Below, piece by piece: positions 53,288 to 62,478 of a stretch of DNA of 64,000 nucleotides. The DNA is from Polaribacter sp. MED152. Lineage in GTDB: Bacteria > Bacteroidota > Bacteroidia > Flavobacteriales > Flavobacteriaceae. The notes below the pieces were generated by a model. The model saw nothing but the letters and a program-made list of their open reading frames with translations. It did not search any database and was not told the origin of the DNA. Both the position numbers and the translations under genes were made by a program. The stretch is taken from positions 1,240,001-1,304,000 of the forward strand of contig NC_020830.1 of assembly GCF_000152945.2 (NCBI RefSeq), read 5' to 3'. Each line of letters starts with the position of its first letter. Position 1 is the stretch's first letter.

Positions 53288-54514
53288 TTATATCAATTGT
53301 TCTAGCGCAATTTCAAACGCTGTTTCACTAATTTTTGTTTTATAAGGGCTTTTTTCAAATGTTTTTTCTAAAGCTCTTTTAATGGTTTCTGAAGTATCAT
53401 TAAAAATAGCTTCGTCTGTCATTTCTACTCTTCTTTCCATAAAATAGGCAAACACTCTAGCCATTCCACAATTACTAATAAAATCTGGAATTAAACTTAC
53501 TTGTTTGTCTGTATTCTCCATGATTGAACCAAAGAAAATTTCTTTATCTGCAAATGGTACATTAGCACCACAAGAAACTACCTCTAAACCTGTTTCAATC
53601 ATTTGGTTGATTTGCTCTTGCTTGATTAATCTTGAGGCTGCACATGGTGCAAAGATTTCACAAGGTAAGCTCCAAATTTTTTCGTTAATTTCATGAAATG
53701 GAATCATGTTATCTGCCACAAGTGTGTTACCATCTTTGTTTAGGAAATAGTTTTTAATTTCTTCAAAAGAAAAACCATCTTCATTGATTACTCCTCCATC
53801 TCTATCTATAATTCCAACAACCTTGGCACCCATTTCAGCCAAATAATAAGCTGCTGCAGAACCAACATTCCCAAAACCTTGTACTACTGCTCTTTTGCCT
53901 TTTACAGAACCACCATAAATATCATAGTAATGACGTACAGCTTCTGCGACACCAAAACCAGTAATCATATCTGCAACTGTGTACTTTTTGCTAATGTCTG
54001 GTGATAAACTTTCGCTTTCAATCACCTTAATAACACCTAATCTTAACTGACCAATTCTATTAATTTTATCTGCTTCTGTAGGTTTAAAATGGCCATTAAA
54101 AACGCCTTCCTGAGGATGCCAAACTCCACTTTCTTCAGTAATAGGTATTACTTCATGAATTTCATCTACATTTAAATCTCCTCCTGTACCATAATAACTT
54201 TTTAACAAAGGAGCTACAGCTTTATACCAGCGTTCTAAAACACCTTTTTTTCTAATATCTAAAGGATCGAAATTAATACCAGATTTAGCACCACCAATTG
54301 CAGGACCAGAAACTGTGAATTTAACTTCCATGGTTTTTGCCAAAGATAGTACCTCATTCATATCTAAACCTTTACGCATTCTTGTACCTCCACCAGCTGC
54401 ACCTCCTCTAAGTGAGTTTATTACTGTCCAACCTTCTGCTTCAGTTTCAGAATCTTTCCAATTAAAGATAATTTCTGGTTCTTTATTCTCGTATTTTTTT
54501 AATAATTCTTTCAT
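53288..54514 (-). CDS. Glu/Leu/Phe/Val dehydrogenase family protein
   Basis: The 408-residue protein has the dimerisation domain with GAAGGGTRM and the catalytic region GPAIGGAKSGINFDP (Lys in GGAKSG), then a Rossmann domain (AVVQGFGNVGSAAAYYLAE). The family oxidatively deaminates amino acids with NAD(P). It is shorter than hexameric glutamate dehydrogenase and the substrate cannot be told; a branched-chain or glutamate role is possible. It is co-directional and adjacent to nhaD. Confidence 0.9.
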   Translation of the reverse strand: MKELLKKYENKEPEIIFNWKDSETEAEGWTVINSLRGGAAGGGTRMRKGLDMNEVLSLAKTMEVKFTVSGPAIGGAKSGINFDPLDIRKKGVLERWYKAVAPLLKSYYGTGGDLNVDEIHEVIPITEESGVWHPQEGVFNGHFKPTEADKINRIGQLRLGVIKVIESESLSPDISKKYTVADMITGFGVAEAVRHYYDIYGGSVKGKRAVVQGFGNVGSAAAYYLAEMGAKVVGIIDRDGGVINEDGFSFEEIKNYFLNKDGNTLVADNMIPFHEINEKIWSLPCEIFAPCAASRLIKQEQINQMIETGLEVVSCGANVPFADKEIFFGSIMENTDKQVSLIPDFISNCGMARVFAYFMERRVEMTDEAIFNDTSETIKRALEKTFEKSPYKTKISETAFEIALEQLI

Positions 54515-54711
54515 GTTTAATTTGTTATGATTTATATCAACTTCTGTGTTTTTCTATGCAATTTTTAACGAAATAAAAGTGGCTTAGCGAAGTTAAAGTT
54601 GATTCATATTATAAATTATTTTAAGAATTAATAGTACTTACGATGTCAAAGACAAACTTACTGTAAAAAAAGTAATTCTTAAAATAAATAATATAAAAGA
54701 ATTGTAAATTT

Positions 54712-55770
54712 CTATGGTAAAATTACCACTCCAGAAGAATGATTTTTGCTAGCCCCAGTTACTGATTGTAAGCAATTCACTTCATCACTTAATTTTAACA
54801 ATCCTAGAAAAGAAAACACCAATGCTTCTTTAAAATTAATTAGTTCTTCGCTTACCAAATCTATTTGATTTGAAGCATAAAACTGAATTCTTTGCATCAA
54901 ATAAGTATTAAAAGCACCTCCACCAGTAACCAAAACTGAGTCGTTATTAAAAATTACTTTGCTTATTTGTATCGCAATATGTTCTACAAAAGTGTTTAGA
55001 ATAACTGGTACATCTTGTTCCATTTTATCGATTAACGGATATACTTTTTCTTGCACCCATTCCAAACCTAAAGATTTTGGAGGCTGTTTATTATAAAATT
55101 CTAAGCCATTTAATTGCTCTAAAAGTTCGTGATTTAATTTCCCACTTGCAGCAATGTTACCTTGATCATCATAAGCCAAGTCCAATTTATTTACATAATG
55201 ATTCAGAACAATGTTCACTGGGCAAATATCAAAAGCAATTCTTTGTTGATTTTGTTGAAAGGATATGTTCGAAAATCCACCAAGATTCAAACAAAAATCA
55301 TATTCAGAAAAAAGCAATTCATCTCCAACAGGTACTAAAGGTGCTCCTTGCCCACCCAATTTTACATCTTGGGTTCTAAAATCATAAACAACTTTAGTAT
55401 TGGTAATTTTAGCAATTTCTTTTCCATCACCTATTTGTAAAGTGATTCCTTTATCTGGTTCATGTAAAATGGTATGTCCATGAGAGGCAATAAAATCTAA
55501 CTGATCAATTTTATGATTGCTGATGAAGTTTTTTATGGTTTGCCCTAAGAACTTTCCATACATCACATCAAACTGTGTTATTTCCTTTTTAGAATTATGA
55601 ATTGCATTTTGTAATAGCTGTTTCCATTCTGTAGAATAAGCAATCGTTTCTGCATGTAAAATCTTAAAATTTTGATAATTAGTGGTATCAAATTTTACAT
55701 ACACCAAATCTATACCATCTAAAGAGGTGCCAGACATTACTCCTATTGAAAAAACATCATTATTCATCAT
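54712..55770 (-). CDS. anmK: anhydro-N-acetylmuramic acid kinase
   Basis: The 352-residue ASKHA kinase has IGVMSGTSLDGIDLVYV at the N-terminus, ASHGHTILHEP, LQIGDG, LNLGGFSNIS and VLVTGGGAFNTYL. AnmK phosphorylates and opens anhydro-MurNAc in cell-wall recycling. The start is one of two tandem ATGs at 55770 and 55767; the longer frame to 55863 would cross the divergent promoter. The 197-base gap to the downstream dehydrogenase holds no gene that I see. Confidence 0.93.
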   Translation of the reverse strand: MMNNDVFSIGVMSGTSLDGIDLVYVKFDTTNYQNFKILHAETIAYSTEWKQLLQNAIHNSKKEITQFDVMYGKFLGQTIKNFISNHKIDQLDFIASHGHTILHEPDKGITLQIGDGKEIAKITNTKVVYDFRTQDVKLGGQGAPLVPVGDELLFSEYDFCLNLGGFSNISFQQNQQRIAFDICPVNIVLNHYVNKLDLAYDDQGNIAASGKLNHELLEQLNGLEFYNKQPPKSLGLEWVQEKVYPLIDKMEQDVPVILNTFVEHIAIQISKVIFNNDSVLVTGGGAFNTYLMQRIQFYASNQIDLVSEELINFKEALVFSFLGLLKLSDEVNCLQSVTGASKNHSSGVVILP

Positions 55771-55794
55771 ATATGTAAAATTAATAAAAGTCTG

Positions 55795-55825
55795 TTGAAA
55801 ATATGTTACGAAATCGATATCTTTG
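55795..55825 (+). promoter_or_regulatory. promoter of the acyl-CoA dehydrogenase gene
   Basis: TTG (55795-55797), 20 bases, then TATCTTTG (55818-55825) fit the Bacteroidota consensus; the start codon follows 38 bases later. It lies in the 93-base gap between divergent anmK and this gene. Confidence 0.7.
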
Positions 55826-55863
55826 CACTCGAAAATTATCAATATAATAAAACAGATATACAA

Positions 55864-57006
55864 ATGGATTTTAGTTTAACAGAAGAACATTTAATGATTC
55901 GTGATGCTGCAAGAGATTTTGCACAAACTGAATTGTTACCTGGTGTTATTGAGAGAGATAACAAACAAGAATTTCCACAAGAGCTAGTTCGCAAAATGGG
56001 CGATTTAGGTTTTATGGGAATTATGGTTGATCCTAAATATGGAGGAAGTGGAATGGACACTATTTCTTACGTTTTAGTAATGGAGGAATTATCTAAAATT
56101 GATGCTTCTGCTTCAGTAATGGTTTCTGTAAACAACTCATTAGTATGTTATGGTTTAGAGGCTTATGGTACAGAAGAACAAAAACAAAAATACTTAACCA
56201 AATTAGCTACAGGAGAGCAAATTGGTGCTTTTTGTTTATCTGAGCCAGAAGCAGGTTCAGATGCAACTTCTCAAGCAACTACTGCTATAGATAAAGGCGA
56301 TCATTATGTAATTAATGGTACTAAAAACTGGATTACAAATGGTGGTAGATCTGACGTATATTTAGTTATTGCACAAACTGATAGAGAAAAAGGACATAGA
56401 GGAATTAATGCTTTTATTGTAGAAAGAGGCATGGAAGGTTTTGATATTGGACCTAAAGAAGATAAATTAGGTATTCGTGGTTCAGACACACATACATTAC
56501 AATTTAATGATGTAAAAGTGCCAAAAGAAAACAGAATTGGCGAAGATGGATTTGGTTTTAAATTCGCAATGAAAACACTTTCTGGTGGTAGAATTGGTAT
56601 TGCTGCTCAAGCTTTAGGTATTGCTTCTGGTGCTTATGAATTGGCTTTAAAATATTCTAAAGAACGTAAAGCATTTGGTACAGAAATCTGTAACCACCAA
56701 GCCATTGCATTTAAATTAGCAGACATGTATACAGAAATAGAAGCTGCAAGAATGTTAGTTATGAAAGCTGCTTGGCAAAAAGATCGTAAAGAAAATTACG
56801 ACATGGCTTCTGCTATGGCTAAATTATACGCATCTAAAGTAGCTATGGAACAAACTGTAGAAGCTGTTCAAATTCATGGAGGTAATGGTTTCGTAAAAGA
56901 ATACCATGTAGAACGTTTAATGCGTGATGCAAAAATTACTCAAATTTATGAAGGAACTTCAGAGATTCAGAAAATAGTAATTTCTAGAGGTGTAATAAAA
57001 GGTTAA
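55864..57006 (+). CDS. acyl-CoA dehydrogenase
   Basis: The 380-residue flavoprotein has the N-terminal helical domain (MDFSLTEEHLMIRDAARDFA), the FAD/substrate loop CLSEPEAGSDATSQAT, the NWITNG strand and the C-terminal QIYEGTSEIQKIVISR with the catalytic Glu. It resembles short-chain (butyryl-CoA type) dehydrogenases of fatty-acid or amino-acid breakdown. I start at 55864, where the conserved MDFSLTEEH begins, rather than at 55795, which lies in the promoter. Confidence 0.95.
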   Translation: MDFSLTEEHLMIRDAARDFAQTELLPGVIERDNKQEFPQELVRKMGDLGFMGIMVDPKYGGSGMDTISYVLVMEELSKIDASASVMVSVNNSLVCYGLEAYGTEEQKQKYLTKLATGEQIGAFCLSEPEAGSDATSQATTAIDKGDHYVINGTKNWITNGGRSDVYLVIAQTDREKGHRGINAFIVERGMEGFDIGPKEDKLGIRGSDTHTLQFNDVKVPKENRIGEDGFGFKFAMKTLSGGRIGIAAQALGIASGAYELALKYSKERKAFGTEICNHQAIAFKLADMYTEIEAARMLVMKAAWQKDRKENYDMASAMAKLYASKVAMEQTVEAVQIHGGNGFVKEYHVERLMRDAKITQIYEGTSEIQKIVISRGVIKG

Positions 57007-57028
57007 TACATTACTTTATATATAATAG

Positions 57029-57062
57029 AAAATCCATCTTTTAATTAAGATGGATTTTTTTT
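57029..57062 (+). terminator. Rho-independent terminator after the acyl-CoA dehydrogenase gene
   Basis: AAAATCCATCTT and AAGATGGATTTT form a 12-bp stem with a 6-base loop, followed by a run of T to 57062. Confidence 0.88.
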
Positions 57063-57065
57063 ATG

Positions 57066-57149
57066 GCACAACCTTTCAGGTCAGGCTTTCTGCACTCGCT
57101 TTTTTGTAAAAACAAAAAGAGCTCAAACAAATGCTTCAATCCTTTGTGC
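57066..57149. repeat. short foldable element with GCACAA/TTGTGC ends
   Basis: GCACAA (57066-57071) and TTGTGC (57144-57149) are inverted; a CTTTTTTGT-AAAA-ACAAAAAG hairpin lies between. The style, with AGGTCAGGC next to it, is that of dispersed flavobacterial intergenic repeats, but only one copy lies in this window. Confidence 0.4.
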
Positions 57150-57164
57150 AGGCTTGTTTAAAAT

Positions 57165-57947
57165 CTAGAGTTCTAAATCAATAGTATAGAGTTGTAAACC
57201 AGAGCCAGGTGCAATAGTTCTTAAAAATTGCCTATCATTATCTTCTTTTAAAGAGTCTTCTATATATTGTAAAGACAAATTTCCTTTTCCTAATTCAAAT
57301 AATGTTGCCATCATCAAACGTATTTGATATCTTAAAAAACCTTTTCCTCTTACTTTTAGAACGTAGGATTTTTGAGGAAAAAAACTAGCAGTAAGAATGC
57401 TATTCTCTATAATTGAACAACTTTCAATAGTTCTTTTAAATTCTGTTTTCGCAGAAGGCTTAGTACAATACTTATGAAAATAGTGTTCACCTTCGAAAAG
57501 ACTCGCTCCTTTTTTCATCAATTTTATATTCAGTTCACTCTCTTCATTTACTATAAAAGGCGCTGCAAAAGGATGATTTACAGCTCCAAATGAGAAGTAA
57601 TAATGGTATTCTTTAATTTTTGGAGCATTAATAATATTAAACTTTGTGGCAACTTCTGAAACAGTATACGCTTTAAAATCTGCTGGGAGATTGGAGTTTA
57701 ACTCGTTCAGAAATACATCTTGTTGTAAAACTTCATTGGTAAACAACTGAAATAAATACCTATTAGCAGATACTTTTGCATCTGTTCTTCCTGCCCCAAT
57801 TGTTTTGTAATCAACATCTTTTAACACAAAAGAGAGACTTTTATCTACAATATCATGTAAAGTTTTAGCATTTGTCTGCTTTTGCCAACCAGAAAACCTA
57901 AAACCGAGAAATCCTAAAGAAATTAAGTAACTTTTTGAATATTTCAT
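57165..57947 (-). CDS. truA: tRNA pseudouridine(38-40) synthase
   Basis: The 260-residue enzyme starts with YLISLGFLGFRFSGWQKQ and has the catalytic Asp56 in GAGRTDAKVSA, then EYHYYFSFG and the late FLRYQIRLMMATLFELGKG. TruA makes pseudouridine in the anticodon arm. It converges on the acyl-CoA dehydrogenase gene. Confidence 0.93.
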   Translation of the reverse strand: MKYSKSYLISLGFLGFRFSGWQKQTNAKTLHDIVDKSLSFVLKDVDYKTIGAGRTDAKVSANRYLFQLFTNEVLQQDVFLNELNSNLPADFKAYTVSEVATKFNIINAPKIKEYHYYFSFGAVNHPFAAPFIVNEESELNIKLMKKGASLFEGEHYFHKYCTKPSAKTEFKRTIESCSIIENSILTASFFPQKSYVLKVRGKGFLRYQIRLMMATLFELGKGNLSLQYIEDSLKEDNDRQFLRTIAPGSGLQLYTIDLEL

Positions 57948-58099
57948 AGGTGCTAAAATACAATAATTACATTTTTTTTTACAAAAAGGGCATTTTTATG
58001 AATATCCTAAAATTATACTGCATTTTTTTACGAACCTAATATTTTCTATCCTTCAGATAAGCCAAAATATATTTATCTCAATTTAACCCCCTTTTTTTT

Positions 58100-58111
58100 G
58101 AGGGTACCCTC
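58100..58111. promoter_or_regulatory. GAGGGTACCCTC palindrome, candidate nitrogen-control operator
   Basis: The perfect 12-bp palindrome lies 33 bases before the putative -33 box of the porin-amt unit. AACCCCC at 58085-58091 and ACCCCT at 58139-58144 repeat the half-site, so GAGGGT-like half-sites occur four times in about 60 bases. No regulator is known to me for it. Confidence 0.45.
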
Positions 58112-58143
58112 CTTAAAAACCATGTTTTTGAAATTTACACCCC

Positions 58144-58173
58144 TTGTTACTTTATTATTAATCAATACATTTA
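58144..58173 (+). promoter_or_regulatory. promoter candidate for the porin-amt block
   Basis: TTG (58144-58146), 19 bases, then TACATTTA (58166-58173), which fits TAnnTTTG but for the last base. The porin ATG is 48 bases further on. Confidence 0.45.
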
Positions 58174-58220
58174 CACCGTTCAAATAATAAAAAATCAATA
58201 AAAACTAAAAGGACATTATT

Positions 58221-59210
58221 ATGAAAAAAATTATTTTCACTTTATTTTTAGCAAGTAGCTTGTTAGTAAATGCACAAGATGACAAAGGAACTTTTTCTTT
58301 AAGTGGTAGCGTAGATGTTTATCATACAAGCAATTTAAAAAGTGGTTCTCCAGGATCTGTTGGAATTCTTTATGGAGGTTCTGCAGTACCTAACGCATTT
58401 GGTTTAGGTATGGCCAACACAATATTTGCTTATGAAAAAGGAAAAGCGGGTGTTGTTGCAGATTTAGCTTTTGGTCCAAGAGCAAATGCAGCAAATGCTT
58501 ACGAAGGAGCAATCAACCAATTGTACGCTTATTATAAGCCATCAGAAAAAATTACTTTAACATTAGGTCAGTTCAATACTTGGTATGGTTATGAAGTAAT
58601 TTCTCCTGCAGGAAACTTCAACTACTCTGTTTCTTACTTATTTAATGCTGGTCCTTTCTCTCATACAGGATTTAAATTAGATTATGCAGCTTCAGAAGAT
58701 TTATCTTTCATGTTTGCTTTAACTAATCCTCATGGTTTAACTTCTGGTGCAAACCCAAGTAACGATTACCAATTAGGTTTTCAAACAGGTTACAAAGGTC
58801 AGTACTTTAACTTAGCTTATGGTTCAGATGGTTTCGGTTTTACAGATGTATTATATTTAGATTATACAGGTGGTTTCGATTTATCTGATTCTTTCTTCTT
58901 AGGAATCAACGCTGCTTACGCAAATTCAAGCGATGCTGATGCTGGTTACCAAGGTGTAGCTTTATACTTACAAAATACATTCTCTGATTCTTTTTCTTTA
59001 GGATTTAGACCAGAATTTTTCAAAACTACTTCAGGAGCAGGAGATGCTAATGTATCTGCTTTTACTTTAAGTGGTAACATTGCTTTAACAAGCGCTTTAA
59101 CTATTATTCCAGAATTAAGATATGATTCTTCAGATGATTTAATCATTCCTGGATTTCCAACTGAAACTAGTATGACAGGTGCAACTTTGGCTGCTGTTTA
59201 CTCTTTCTAA
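58221..59210 (+). CDS. outer-membrane porin-like beta-barrel protein
   Basis: The 329-residue protein has a signal peptide (about 18 residues, ending VNAQ) and a series of amphipathic strands (SLSGSVDVYHTSN, ITLTLGQFNTWYGYEVIS, FSHTGFKLDYAAS...) with a C-terminal aromatic residue (AAVYSF), the mark of a barrel. It resembles the BBP2/OmpL-like porin family. It stands directly before amt, so it may let ammonium or small nitrogen compounds cross the outer membrane (inference). Confidence 0.8.
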   Translation: MKKIIFTLFLASSLLVNAQDDKGTFSLSGSVDVYHTSNLKSGSPGSVGILYGGSAVPNAFGLGMANTIFAYEKGKAGVVADLAFGPRANAANAYEGAINQLYAYYKPSEKITLTLGQFNTWYGYEVISPAGNFNYSVSYLFNAGPFSHTGFKLDYAASEDLSFMFALTNPHGLTSGANPSNDYQLGFQTGYKGQYFNLAYGSDGFGFTDVLYLDYTGGFDLSDSFFLGINAAYANSSDADAGYQGVALYLQNTFSDSFSLGFRPEFFKTTSGAGDANVSAFTLSGNIALTSALTIIPELRYDSSDDLIIPGFPTETSMTGATLAAVYSF

Positions 59211-59248
59211 CACAATTACAACTATTAAAATTAACTAAATTATAAATT

Positions 59249-60550
59249 ATGAGTTTATTACTAACATTATTCCAAGACACTTCTGAAGCTGCTGCAGTTT
59301 TAGAACAAGTAAATGGAGATATGGGAATGCTATGGATGCTTATTGCTGGTATCTTAGTTTTCTTAATGCAGGCTGGTTTTACATTAGTAGAATCTGGTAT
59401 GACAAGAGCAAAAAATGCAGTTAACATAGCAATGAAAAACTTGTTAGACATCTGTGTTGGATCAATAACTTTTTGGTTAGTTGGGTATTCTTTAATGTAT
59501 GGAGATACTTCCAATGGATGGTTCTTCTGGAGTGGTTTATTCCAAGGTGAAGGAGCAGATCTATTCTTCCAAACAATGTTTGCTGCAACTACAGCTACAA
59601 TTGTCTCTGGAGCAATAGCAGGTAGAACAAAGTATACAACATATATCATTTTCTCATTAGTAATGACTGCTATCATCTATCCTATTTCAGGTGGTTGGGA
59701 ATGGAATGGTGGATGGTTAAATGATACAGATGGTTTAATGCCAGCTGAATTTATTGACTTTGCTGGTTCATCAATAGTACACTCTGTAGGTGGTTGGGCT
59801 GCTTTAGTAGCTGCATTTATGGTAGGACCAAGAATTGGAAAATTTGTTGACGGTAAAGTATTACCTATACCAGGTCACAATCAAATACTAGCAACTTTAG
59901 GGGTTTTTATTCTATGGTTTGGATGGTTTGGTTTTAATGGTGGATCTCAATTAGCTTGGGGTGGTGCTGATGCAACTGGAGCTTCAAATGTAGTTTTAGT
60001 AACAAACTTAGCTGCTGCAGCTGGTGGTTTAGGTGCATTAATTACCACTTGGATTTGGTATGGTAAACCTAATTTAGCACAAACGCTAAATGGTGCATTA
60101 GCTGGTTTAGTAAGTATAACTGCTGGTTGTGGTAACATGACTGCTGGAGGTGCAGTGCTTGCTGGATTAATTGGAGGTATTATTGTAGTATTCTCTATTG
60201 AGTTTATAGAAAAGAAATTAAAAATTGATGACGCAATTGGTGCAGCTTCTGTGCATGGTGTTGCTGGTGCTTGGGGAACTTTAGTAATAGGTCTTTGGGG
60301 TGTAGATGGTGATACTGGAATCGGACTTTTCAATGGCGGAGGTGCTGCTCAATTAGGAGCTCAAGCAATTGGAGTTTTAGCTTACGCAGTTTGGGCTGTT
60401 GTTCTATCTTTCATAGTTTTGAAAATCTTAAAAGTTACAATGGGATTACGTGTTACTAAAGAAGTAGAAATTGAAGGTTTAGATATTTCTGAACATGGTT
60501 CTATTGCTTACCCAGGTAAGAGAGTAAGAGAATTTGACGAAGACAAATAG
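59249..60550 (+). CDS. amt: ammonium transporter (first copy)
   Basis: The 433-residue protein has a predicted periplasmic N-terminal tail and 11 membrane helices. The twin-His pore is seen in FAGSSIVHSVGGWAAL and GAASVHGVAGAWGTL, with WFGWFGFNGGS in between; the C-terminal tail (LRVTKEVEIEGLDISEHG) is the PII-sensitive region. It takes up NH4+. A strong terminator follows, then glnK, so the PII gene may be less expressed than amt. Confidence 0.95.
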   Translation: MSLLLTLFQDTSEAAAVLEQVNGDMGMLWMLIAGILVFLMQAGFTLVESGMTRAKNAVNIAMKNLLDICVGSITFWLVGYSLMYGDTSNGWFFWSGLFQGEGADLFFQTMFAATTATIVSGAIAGRTKYTTYIIFSLVMTAIIYPISGGWEWNGGWLNDTDGLMPAEFIDFAGSSIVHSVGGWAALVAAFMVGPRIGKFVDGKVLPIPGHNQILATLGVFILWFGWFGFNGGSQLAWGGADATGASNVVLVTNLAAAAGGLGALITTWIWYGKPNLAQTLNGALAGLVSITAGCGNMTAGGAVLAGLIGGIIVVFSIEFIEKKLKIDDAIGAASVHGVAGAWGTLVIGLWGVDGDTGIGLFNGGGAAQLGAQAIGVLAYAVWAVVLSFIVLKILKVTMGLRVTKEVEIEGLDISEHGSIAYPGKRVREFDEDK

Positions 60551-60578
60551 CAGATAATTTAATTACAGTTTTATATAA

Positions 60579-60610
60579 AAATCACGCAACTTTCTAAGTT
60601 GCGTGATTTT
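60579..60610 (+). terminator. terminator between amt and the PII gene
   Basis: AAATCACGCAACTT and AAGTTGCGTGATTT form a perfect 14-bp stem with a TCT loop, followed by a short T-run. Confidence 0.85.
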
Positions 60611-60667
60611 CTACTGTAAAGAATTTTATACTTTTAGAAAAAAGAATAGTAATTAATTATATATAAA

Positions 60668-61006
60668 ATGAAGAAAATTGAAGCAATCATTAGAAAATCA
60701 AAATTTAGAAATGTAAAAGAAGCATTACACGAAGTAGGTGTCAATTTTTTCTCTTATTGGGATGTTACTGGTTTAGGTAACGAAAAAGAGGGGCATGTTT
60801 ACAGAGGTGTAAGTTATAGTACAAGCGATATTCAAAGAAGACATATTGCAATAGTTGTTAATGATGATTTTGAACAAATTACAATTGATACAATTTTAAA
60901 ATCAGCAGCTACAGGTAAAGTAGGTGATGGTAAAATATTTGTAAGCGATATTAACGAAGCTTATAGAATAAGAACTGGTGAAAAAGGAGGAGAAACATTA
61001 AATTAA
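60668..61006 (+). CDS. glnK: PII-family nitrogen regulator
   Basis: The 112-residue protein has the PII fold: MKKIEAIIRKSKFRNVKEAL, the T-loop, and the ATP/2-oxoglutarate site KVGDGKIFV. The T-loop keeps YRGVSY (Tyr50 at the place of the modified Tyr51) but then reads STSDIQRR instead of the common VDFLPK. PII proteins block Amt pores when nitrogen is plentiful. Lying between two amt genes it most likely controls both. Confidence 0.93.
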   Translation: MKKIEAIIRKSKFRNVKEALHEVGVNFFSYWDVTGLGNEKEGHVYRGVSYSTSDIQRRHIAIVVNDDFEQITIDTILKSAATGKVGDGKIFVSDINEAYRIRTGEKGGETLN

Positions 61007-61026
61007 ATAGATTACACAATTAAATT

Positions 61027-62268
61027 ATGGAATTATTAACAATCAACAATGTATGGATGATGATCTGTACAGCCCTAGTATTCTTTATGCACTTAGGTTT
61101 TGCATTCTTAGAAATAGGATTAACCAGACAAAAAAACACAATCAACATACTTTTTAAAAATATATTTATCATTACAGTAGGGCTACTACTCTACTGTTTT
61201 GTTGGCTTTAACTTAATGTATCCTGGTTTTTCAGAATCATCTTTAGGTATTTTCGGATTCGCAGGTTTTGGTTTAACTTCTCCAGTTACAGATGCTGGAA
61301 CTTTGGATTTGATGTATAATGAAGGCTATACTTATTGGACAGATTTCCTTTTTCAAGGAATGTTCGCAGCAACTGCAGCAACAATAGTTTCAGGAGCTGT
61401 TGCAGAGCGTATGAAAATTTTACCATTTATGATTTTTACATTGTTATATGTAGGTTTAGTTTACCCAATAGCTGGCTCTTGGAAATGGGGTGGAGGATTT
61501 TTAGATCAATTAACAACTCCCTTTTATGATTTTGCAGGTTCTACGTTAGTACACTCTGTAGGTGGTTGGGCAGCTTTAGTTGCTGTTTATCTCTTAGGGG
61601 CAAGAATTGGCAAATTCAAAAATGGTAAAATCCAAGCTATACCTGGTCATAACATACCTTTAGCAACAGCTGGTGTATTGATTCTTTGGTTAGGATGGTT
61701 TGGTTTTAACGGAGGCTCTGTATTATCTGCAGACCCAACCTTAACTTCACTAACCTTAGTTACCACATGTTTGGCAGCAGCAGCTGGTGGTGTTGTAGCT
61801 TCAATGGTTTCTACAATACTTTATAAAAATTTAGATTTAACCATGTTTTTAAACGGAATTTTAGGTGGTTTAGTTGGTATTACAGCAGGTGCAGATCAAA
61901 TGTCTCCTACAGATGCTATTGCTATTGGTGCAATTGCTGGAGTTATCATTGTTTTTGCAGTTAGTTTAGTAGATAAAATAAAGTTAGATGATCCTGTTGG
62001 TGCCATTGCTGTTCACTTATTCTGTGGAATTTGGGGAACATTAGCAGTTGGTATTTTTGGTAACCTAGCTAGTATGGATCAGTTTATTAGCCAATTAATT
62101 GGTGTAGGTTCTTATGCTGCATTTTGTTTAGTAACATCATTCGTAATTATTTATGTACTTAAAATTACAATGGGCATTAGAGTAAGTGAAGAAGAAGAAC
62201 TAGAAGGTTTAGATGTTCATGAGCATGGAATGGATGCATATCCAGACTTTAGATTAAACGAACATTAA
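61027..62268 (+). CDS. amt: ammonium transporter (second copy)
   Basis: The 413-residue Amt protein has both pore histidines (FAGSTLVHSVGGWAAL; GAIAVHLFCGIWGTL), AATAATIVSGAVAERM, WLGWFGFNGGS and a C-terminal ITMGIRVSEEEELEGLDVHEHGMDAYPD tail. It differs enough from the first copy (shorter N-terminus, LFCGIW in place of GVAGAW) to be an old duplication. It follows glnK by 20 bases, so the two are probably one transcript. Confidence 0.95.
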   Translation: MELLTINNVWMMICTALVFFMHLGFAFLEIGLTRQKNTINILFKNIFIITVGLLLYCFVGFNLMYPGFSESSLGIFGFAGFGLTSPVTDAGTLDLMYNEGYTYWTDFLFQGMFAATAATIVSGAVAERMKILPFMIFTLLYVGLVYPIAGSWKWGGGFLDQLTTPFYDFAGSTLVHSVGGWAALVAVYLLGARIGKFKNGKIQAIPGHNIPLATAGVLILWLGWFGFNGGSVLSADPTLTSLTLVTTCLAAAAGGVVASMVSTILYKNLDLTMFLNGILGGLVGITAGADQMSPTDAIAIGAIAGVIIVFAVSLVDKIKLDDPVGAIAVHLFCGIWGTLAVGIFGNLASMDQFISQLIGVGSYAAFCLVTSFVIIYVLKITMGIRVSEEEELEGLDVHEHGMDAYPDFRLNEH

Positions 62269-62287
62269 TTGTTTATTGATAAAATAC

Positions 62288-62319
62288 ACCTTCAAAACCG
62301 ATTTTGAAGGTATATTTCT
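62288..62319 (+). terminator. terminator after the second amt
   Basis: ACCTTCAAAA (62288-62297) and TTTTGAAGGT (62302-62311) form a perfect 10-bp stem with a CCGA loop; a T-rich stretch follows. About 160 bases remain before gltB; TAGATTTG at 62451-62458 fits a -7 box, but I see no -33 element. Confidence 0.75.
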
Positions 62320-62478
62320 TCTTTTTATGAATATGATAAAATTGATTGGTTCAAATTATGATTATTATATTTTTAATATTGATATTTTATTTTCATCATA
62401 AAAATTACATTTAAAATCTCATATCCTTAAATTATATTCAACAAAATACATAGATTTGTAAATATAATTTAATTTGAT

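Noticed and set aside
59167..59676. 169-codon minus-strand frame opposite the start of amt
   Set aside because: It covers the end of the porin gene and the start of amt on the other strand and has no independent motif.
59947..60333. 128-codon minus-strand frame opposite amt
   Set aside because: It is the shadow of a highly conserved transporter gene, and its Pro/Ala/Thr-rich composition is that expected of the reverse strand.
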